From positions 310,001 through 374,000 of the forward strand of contig JAIXMQ010000017.1 of assembly GCA_025716855.1 (NCBI GenBank): a DNA stretch of 64,000 bases, read 5' to 3'. The notes under the pieces were generated by a model. The model saw only the letters and a list, made by a program, of their open reading frames with translations. It did no database searches and was not told where the DNA came from. The position numbers and the translations under genes were made by a program. Of this stretch, positions 56,658-64,000 are shown one piece after another (the first letter of the stretch is position 1; the number at the start of each line of letters is the position of its first letter). The stretch comes from Pilaira anomala (Eukaryota > Mucoromycota > Mucoromycetes > Mucorales > Mucoraceae).

Positions 56658-57330
56658 CAGTCCAAGCCTTTGGATTTTTTCAAAAGTTTTAAATGTGGAT
56701 ATATCTTGGGATTATAAAGATTTTAGACGAACGCTATTAAATAGTTTATAATATAGAATCTGACGCTCTTTCGAATGGTGTAAAAACCAAAGTAAAGTAA
56801 TTATAAATATTAATGGTTATTGTGAGAAAGTCAAATTACGGTTTCTGTTAGGGCAAGTATATTTTTCATATCTAAACTTATAAATCCAAATATGTGGAAA
56901 AATGCTCTTTAAAATTCTACATCGATTGTATGTCATATTGCATATTGAAATAATTGATATAAGATGACTTTAATTTGACAAGAAAGAAAATTTTGTCAAT
57001 ATCTTCATTTTTTTTTTCATTTTAGGGGTAAAAAAACGGGGCTTCCATAGGGTTTGTAGTGCATATAGTCTATTTTCATAGTGTGTGTAACGTTTCACTC
57101 TGCTTGAAGCCCTGTGGACACCCTGCTTTTTTTTTACCCTTAAAATGGAAAAAAAAATCAAGATGTTGACAAAATTTTCTTTCTAGTCATCTTAAATCGA
57201 TTATTTCAATATACAGTATGACATACAATCGATGCAGAATTTGAAGAAGCATTTTGCCATATATTTGTATTTATAAGTTTAGATATAAAAAATATACTTG
57301 CCCTGCTGTAACATAAAAAAACTTAGGCTT
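56658..57330. repeat. Foldback repeat unit 3
   Basis: Begins CAGTCCAAGCCTTTGGATTT near 56656-56676, then follows units 1 and 2 (GACGCTCTTTCGAATGGTGT, GTTAGGGCAAGTATATTTTT). Left arm about 56850-57040 pairs with right arm about 57110-57310: ATCGATTGTATGTCATATTG against CAGTATGACATACAATCGAT, and GGGTAAAAAAACGGGGCTTC against the TTTTTTTACCCTTAA region. The loop is at about 57050-57105. Confidence 0.8.
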
Positions 57331-59910
57331 TAGTACTTCTCTTTTTCTTTATCAATAAAACTGATTAAAGTTAGTAAAAGCGTAACGTGGCGTAAGGGCT
57401 TTGCTACCATAATACAATTATAGTTTTAAAAGGGCTCGTTATATATATATATATATATATATAAAATGATGGGTTATGGAGTTTCCCGTTATAAGATGAT
57501 GTTTAATTTTTACCACTAGTACTTTTAATTAACTAGAACGATGAACCAACGTTAATCAGTACAAAACTTCACCGGCTCACTGTGTAGTTGGGGGAAATTA
57601 CGAGCGCAATAGGTATATTTTATTTAGCTCAAAGACTTTTTTTCGCTTTTCCTGACTTCAGTAATATTACATATATGTTTTTGATTCGAATTAATTTCAC
57701 AATTGACTCAGTTGCTGCAAAACACATCGAAAGTATAAAAACCAAGTAGTTGGTAGATTTAACAAATAATTGGTTAGTATCTATGTAATGAAACAAGAAA
57801 AAACTATCATCTCCTACGTAGAAAATATATTTAACAATTTACCAGCTGTTGCAAATATACCGGCTATTTAAAAGGCAATTTAAACATCTACCATTCACAG
57901 AACGAATCTTGATTGAATTAATAAAAGAAATCATTTAACCCAAATAGGTTGTACAACTATCTTCATTCTTCCGAGCACTTTTTTTTTTTCTGTTAGCGCC
58001 GTAATTGACAAATATCTTTTTTCCAAAGATCGAATCTTTAGAAAGCGGAAAAGTAACATAGATCAGCGCGCCTTTTCTAAAAATCTTACCTATCGCCGCT
58101 CTCTTTCAATTGCATACGTATCCTGATTAATTTAACGCGAGAGCCTTTTTCCATTTAGAGATACAATTTACTGGACGGCAATGATAATCTAATTTTTTTC
58201 CTTGTGTATCGAGGCAATTTGAGCTTTACGGGCCTTTCTATTCGAGATTTATAAAATGTTAAACTCACAATTCTTTATCAATTGTTTTTACGTACATTGT
58301 TAATTAGTGGCATTTATAGGTTGACAGCATACGATAAAGAGTTGTTGCTTTCTTATAGGATGTGATTCAATTCCCAACAAACAAAAGTAATAAAAAATAT
58401 AATTGGGCTTAAGAAATATTGCATTTTAAAAGAAGTTTCATTCAATGACAGAGATACATTATACAAATAGCTTGAGGAAGTTCTTTCGAATCCATTACAA
58501 AGTTTAAAATTAAATCTATTTTGTAGATGTTATCTTGAACTTTATCGGATTAAACTATTCTTAGTATTTCAACCCTTTTCTCTTTATCTAATCCAGAAAC
58601 TTGAAACGTATACAAATACACAAAATACATGCTATTATGGGACATGAATAGGGTTAACAAAAACCCTTTATTGTTTAATTTTTGAAAAATCAGGATCAAA
58701 ATAAAAAGGAAATACGTCAATTGAAATAGAAAGTAGTAGCCTATCGATTAATGTAATTGAGATAACGGCAATATTTTTCCTAAACGTTAATGAATTGGAA
58801 ACTGTTTATTTTTTCCTTTTCATCATTGTTCAAAAATAGTAAATAAATGAGAAAATTTGTAATCTGTTTAAATACCTCAATGACTGAAAAATATAGCACC
58901 AATGGAAGTGATAGAAATACCTTTGGTTTTATATTAGCTACATCATTCGAGAAATTATTTGGTTTTCCGAGAGCGGGAAAGAAAGAATTCTCAAATGGGA
59001 ATAAAAAAAGTATAAAATTAGGTGTGGCGGTGACACTGTTTAGTCATTCTGTGCGCTAGACTAGCGTAAACTTTTTTTCTTCGTTCTTGGCAAAACGTGG
59101 GTCTAGTTTCTACTGGCTTAAAACAAATGAAGCCACAATTTAAAACGAAAAGCAATTACAAAAAAAAAAAGTTCAATTTCATATTTCCCTCAAATCAATT
59201 CATCAATTCCTCCCACAGCTTTATATATACGTAACAACTACACATTATTTTATCGTGTAATCAACAAAGAGAAATAGAAGAAGGATCCAATGTCTTGGCT
59301 TAATAGGTTCAAGTTACACGGCGGATCGGCAGAAGATTAAACAATATTGAAAGATTCCTTCTGTGTCACTTTATACCACCTCTTGGCAAAATTAAAATGA
59401 TGGATCGCATCCATTTATGACATACTAACCATGTTTGTTTATTGTCAATGCGGTAATTGCTTTATTTTTATACCTGGTATACTATCTCACGCTTCCTTTC
59501 CCACCAATTTATAAATTCTATAAGTGGAAGATCGATGCATTTCTTTTGTGTGGCAGAATGAACTGACAAAAAAAATTTTTTTTGAATTATTTGCCATACC
59601 ACCAGCCCACTCTGTTCCTGTAAACGTGTCACCATTGGTTAAATTAATATAGTTTTTTTTTTTTTAAAAAAAAAAGAAGAAAAAAGCTGAAACTAAATCA
59701 AAGCTTTATTTCTTTATTACTATCACAACAATTGCAGTAAAAGTATTCATGTTTATTCTGGCATATGTATAGGGAATTGTGTAGCAATAGAGGCATAAGA
59801 TAGCATATGAACTTAGTGGGTATTTACAGTACGTATGATGTAGATTTGTCATTTTTTCGAATGATTCGTTGTGTTGCTGAGCGAGAATATTAAGCTTTTT
59901 TTTTTCTTAT
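57331..59910. other. Intergenic, no gene recognised
   Basis: AT-rich, with an (AT)n tract at about 57440-57463 and a slightly GC-richer segment at 58000-58160. The open frame 58847-59059 (70 codons, MRKFVICLNTSMTEKYS...) is isolated and unrecognised. A 16-codon frame at 59291-59341 follows a TATATATA-type sequence but is too short to support. Confidence 0.4.
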
Positions 59911-61054
59911 TTATTGAGGCCAGTTTGAACCCAGCCATCCTAATTTACCAAATGCATTCCAAAGAACACTAGTTTTATTCACATCGATACAGCATACCTT
60001 TTGAGCTTCAGATTTACGAAAAGGTGCATTGTTCTCGTAAGCATCTTTAGCTGCTAAAATGAGCGCCCACTTACATTTTAAATACTGCTCTGGTGTTAAT
60101 CGAAGTGTAGCAGCAATTGTAGCTTCACCAGAATGTAACTTTTCAAAATATGGCATGTTGCGGATTTTTAGTGGAGACCCTGGGAAACCATGTTAGTATT
60201 ATTACCTTTTTTTTTTTCAAAAGAAAAAACAAAACAAAAAAGAAGGCGCTTTTTTTATTACCTTTCCAAGAAATACGAACAGTAGGTTTTCTATTGAAAA
60301 CTTCGAGACTAGGAATCCATTCTTCTTTATTCAGAAATAGAACAGCTTGATCAGATTCTGCAGTCAAATTGTCATATACAGCAGCAGCATCAGTTTTGGC
60401 TTTCTTACTTAAATTTTCTTCTTCCTCTTCTTCTCCTTCTTCTTGAACTTTAGCGGGAATATAGGTAGTGGCATCATATTGATTTGGTGTGACAGATAGA
60501 GATTGAGGTAAAATAGGAAGGTTAATAGGCACTGATATATCTTTACTACTCCAATCGTTTTCTTTGTTAAGATCTTCTTTATGATTTGGTGCGGCTAGCG
60601 ATGCATGTTCTTTCTCGCTTCTAGTTGTATATACTTTATTTAAAGCGATGTGCTTTCTTTTCTTCTTCTTAATTTCTCTAAAACTAGCTGATTGTAATCT
60701 GTTTTTATCTTTAATTAAAATGGGCATACAAAAGGTTCCCTTAGTTGATTCTAGTAGTAGAGGTAGTGATGGTTTTCTTTTGATTCGATGAGATGGTGTT
60801 GAGGAGACAATGCTTTTGTTTTTTCTTTGAATAGATATATCAGCCATTGTTGAGGAATAGCAGGATGAAGAAGGTGAAGAAGGCGCAATAGATGACTCTT
60901 CTATGGATACCGAGCCCCAGCAATCTTCCTCCGGTGATCCAACCGTATGAAATGTGGATTCCTGTTGTTGTTCAGGGGTAGTAGGTGGAGATAAAAATTC
61001 TGCTTTATTATGATATTGATTTTGATGAAGATATCTGGGGTTGATAAAAGACAT
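59911..61054 (-). CDS. SWIRM-domain protein (Fun19-like)
   Basis: Probable chromatin-associated protein. Two exons (60262-61054, 59911-60179) sum to 1062 nt, 353 residues. Residues 1-250 are low complexity and mostly disordered: Pro/Ser/Gln-rich, a basic patch (KKKKRKH) and an acidic run (EEGEEEEEE). The C-terminal roughly 90 residues form a SWIRM domain, reading RISWKGSPLKIRNMPYFEKL across the intron, then HSGEATIAATLRLTPEQYL, FRKSEAQKVCCIDVNKTSVLW and AFGKLGWL (the fold's helix-turn-helix and DVNK signature). The protein ends directly after the domain, as in the Fun19 group. The intron within SWKG is supported by phase and by domain continuity. Confidence 0.85.
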
Positions 61055-61136
61055 GACAAAAAAATTTAAAAAAAAAAAAATATAAAAAAATGAAAACTGT
61101 TTGTAAATTACCTTTTTCGCTTTTTATAATTTTACG

Positions 61137-61168
<32 letters not shown>

Positions 61169-61834
61169 TTAGGTGACGTTTGAAAAAATATTACATATCC
61201 TATTTGATTTTTTCTATTCTAGAACTATGGGATGTATTAAAAAGTAAAAATAATACATCATTTCATTAATATATCCGTTGTGTATTAATATATTTTAAAA
61301 TCAGTTTGCTGAGGTGTTTTGATGCTAAAATTATATAGTTTTTTATTTTTATTTTTTTAATGACATAAAACATTCTCGCTGCTTTTGCTAAAGATATATC
61401 CTTCTATTATTAGTTGTACCAAAAATGTGCATAATGTCATTATATGACAGTGGTTTCTATGTTCAAATCAAAGAGGGAGAAGAAACGTGTCAAACGCATT
61501 ACACTTTTTTTTTTTTTTTTTTTTTTTTGACTTGCGAAAGTATTATAACTGAAACAATAAATTAATAATCCGTCAACATTATTTCAATTCATGGTAGGTT
61601 GTAACATTTTGTTTTATTACATTATTATTATGATATTATATTAATGATGTTGTATTTTGTATATATTTCACAAAAGGCAAAAAGTAGAAAAATGGACCAG
61701 CCATAAATATGAAAAAAGATTGTGTGTGTGTGGAATTAAGTATGGGATATAAAATATAGAGTTCTCTTGCACAGTGTAAAAGAGTAAAATTTTAAAAATG
61801 AAGATAGGATAGGGTAAATAGATATAAATAATAC
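61055..61834. other. Intergenic, no gene seen
   Basis: Promoter side of the SWIRM gene and 3' flank of the RhoGAP gene. Contains long A and T runs (A26 at 61139-61166, T22 at 61507-61528) and a short (GT)n. No coding frame. Confidence 0.45.
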
Positions 61835-64000
61835 TTATTCTTCTTGATGTTCGTCTTCGTCTAATTCTTGTTCATCCTCCCCTTCTTTAAAAGTTTCTGT
61901 TTCTTCATTTTCAATATCAAAGATATAATGGTAGTTTAATATGAGATATTTAACAATATTTTGATGATGTCCTAGATTTGACATGGTAGTTGCAAATGAT
62001 GCAGGACCTGGCATGGGCTGCAGTAAAGTAGGTCCAAATACAATGGCCAAGTTAGTAGCGTACATGTGATTAGTAGCTTCAAAATCTGTTACACTATATA
62101 ATAAATAAACATTAATAAATAAACATTAATAAATACATATATATTTATAAACTTACAGGACAAAATGTTCAATGATCTTTTTTAATAGAACATAATTAGA
62201 ATGAGGTAATTTTTTAATTACTTTTTTGATAAGATACACCCTTCCATCATGATCCTCTGAAGCTATTTTTAAAATATATATTATATCAAGGGTTAAAAAA
62301 AAACAATTAAATTATTTATATCTTTATCGTGCTTGATTTCCTTACCTGATGCATTTATAAATTCATCATAATAAGTATAAGTTAATAATGGCTCCGGAAG
62401 TTCACGCAAGAATTGCTTGAATGCATCTGCTACAACATTAATATCAGCCCAAGTAGGGTTACTTAAATCAACTTTTGAAACATTCTTATTGAATTCAGCT
62501 TTTAATGCGCTCACAACGGAACCTGTACCAGCCACACGATAAATACCAACTTCTTCAAGTCCTCGAAGTTCGATTTCTCGAATACATTTATCAACCACTT
62601 CCGGAATCTTTCCATCACGCATTAAACTATTTAACGGTACTCCATAAACTGCTGTACTTGAAGCAGATTGACTACGATTGGAGGAATCAAGCAAGACTGC
62701 CGTTTGTCGATTACCACCACCACCACCACCACCTTCAAAATCATAACTTTCTGCGGCTAATACACTTTGACGCTTAGCTGCACCTTCTTTAGCAGAGTTG
62801 TTAACTTGTTGCATCCAATCCTGCATATCTTCTCGATTCATTGCTTGAAACAGATATTGACCACCTTCTTCAGTCACAATACGAAATACAAAATCCCTTT
62901 TGGTATATGTACTAGCAACAGATGTAGTCGAATGAATTAAATTAATCACAGTAGATGCTTTGGTTGTAGATAAATGATTTTGATTGGTATGAGGAGAATC
63001 AAAAAGAATATGAGGAGGAAATGTATGTTGGACTGGTGAAGTAGTTAACGCTTGAGGTCTTAGATTACGTAAAAATGAGTTAAGGCGAGGAATCACACTA
63101 TGACCTTGTTGATGCATTTGTTGTTGATTAGAGGATTTATTGTTACCCGCTTTTCGATCTTGTTTTTCCATGAATCTAGCTTGTTCAAGTTGTTTCTTTT
63201 GAAGTTTATGTTGAAGCGATAACCATTCTTTATCAATACGATCACGTTCCTTGAAATCTCGTTTTAATTTATCCAATTGTTCGTTTACTAGTTTACTAAA
63301 GACAGTGTATCTAGATCCATGTGATTTACCAGAGGGACCACGAAGTACACTTGAAGATGAACCTAAAGACATTTTTTTATTTTCGCGAGCAGCAAGTTCC
63401 TTGAGTCCTTTCCAGTTATCTTTTGAGAAAGTGGGTGAGACTAAGAAGGTCAAACTGATTCCTTTGGTCGTTGCGTCAGATTGCTGTTCATCCAAGTCAA
63501 CTTGTACATTCATGATCAATTGTAAGAATTGATAGACACAACGTCTCTTATCAAAATTGATTAAATTGTCCTTTTTATCAAAAGTATCTGGAATATGAAA
63601 ACATAATTCCATAATTCGTTCAAAAATCCAACCTAAACTAGGCACAACCAATTGTTGATTATTTGATATGGTAGAAGATGCAATAGATGAAGAAGAATAG
63701 GTTGAAGATAAAGTACGTGAAGTATTTGAAGAAACCATTGGTTGAATTTTTTGAATTTGATTCAACAGGTTTTCAAGTGTATCTAGATTGGCATGACCGT
63801 GTTGCATCGCTACATCATTCCAAGCCTTGGTAAATATACGTACTTCAGGACTCACAAGTGCACTAGCGACAGCATATTCTACAAATCCCGGTACTCTACT
63901 GACTCCACCATGATGTTTACTTCCAGCAGATGCATTTTCTTTTAATTCTGGGAACAAGCTCATCTTTTCACTCGATATCTTACTTAATGTCACTATCTGT
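61835..64000 (-). CDS. RhoGAP-domain protein (PH plus RhoGAP), partial at right edge
   Basis: GTPase-activating protein for a Rho-family GTPase, likely controlling polarity or cytoskeleton. The last three exons are visible: 62346-64000 (open to the edge), 62157-62262 and 61835-62093. The frame continues upstream of the window, so the true start is not seen. From N to C: a helical region (FVEYAVASALVSPEVRIFTKAW), coiled-coil-like LQHKLQKKQLEQARFMEKQD, the C-terminal end of a PH domain (FVFRIVTEEGGQYLFQAMNREDMQDWMQQVN, in parts), a Gly-8 run, then RhoGAP. RhoGAP begins VPLNSLMRDGKIPEVV and carries the arginine finger in GIYRVAGTGS, LRELPEPLLTY and NHMYATNLAIVFGPTLL. Architecture suggests a Bem2-type GAP; that assignment is inference. 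Confidence 0.85.

Noticed and set aside
59291..59341. 16-codon plus-strand frame after a TATATATA sequence
   Set aside because: Too short, with no splice donor to extend it and no recognisable peptide; most likely chance.
1..64000. tRNA, rRNA, CRISPR or prokaryotic mobile elements
   Set aside because: No B-box/A-box pairs at tRNA spacing, no rRNA-like segments, no regularly spaced identical repeats, and no transposase or reverse-transcriptase motifs were found by reading both strands; a covariance-model scan was not possible here.

Overview
The window looks like nuclear DNA of an early-diverging fungus, most probably Mucoromycota (Mucorales-like). The evidence is AT-rich intergenic DNA full of long A/T homopolymers, many short spliceosomal introns (about 45-120 nt) with GTAAGT-type donors, and a fungal housekeeping gene set. 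No rRNA, tRNA, CRISPR array or prokaryotic operon was found. Gene models were built by joining open frames across GT...AG introns; where exon sums are given, the lengths are exact multiples of three.

Layout. 1-1467 (-): N-terminal part of exocyst Sec8, running off the left edge. 2462-3058 and 3636-4194 (+): tandem paralogues for small secreted six-cysteine proteins. 5685-10688 (+): NTE1 lysophospholipase. 11356-14941 (+): nucleoporin Nup133-like. 16739-17334 (-): myosin regulatory light chain. 18821-22759 (+): P2B-type Ca2+-ATPase. 23196-25300 (-): SelO protein adenylyltransferase. 25968-26222 (+): small hypothetical. 26452-28160 (-): NAD-isocitrate dehydrogenase subunit 1. 30688-30897 (+): an 8-cysteine Diedel-like secreted peptide. 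32065-32550 (-): SCP2 sterol carrier ending in AKL. 35766-40330: two inverted, secreted YcaC/isochorismatase-fold hydrolases flanking an allantoicase-like gene. 41175-41347 (-): pseudogene copy of Nup133 exon 1. 42702-43564 (+): TRAPPC5. 43587-45747 (-): eIF2D. 46508-49485 (-): secreted subtilisin-like protease. 50403-53358 (-): alpha/beta-hydrolase-like protein. 55058-57330: three consecutive foldback repeat units. 59911-61054 (-): SWIRM-domain protein. 61835-64000 (-): RhoGAP protein running off the right edge.

Most genes are unrelated housekeeping functions (vesicle tethering, nuclear pore, lipid and calcium homeostasis, TCA cycle, translation). The less ordinary content is the secreted/accessory set: the paired six-cysteine proteins, the Diedel-like peptide, the subtilase, and the amidohydrolase/allantoicase cluster. 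That cluster carries a sharply bounded 225-bp gene-conversion tract and a shared promoter. A working hypothesis is that the cluster scavenges ureide or amide nitrogen; this is inference from family membership and adjacency.
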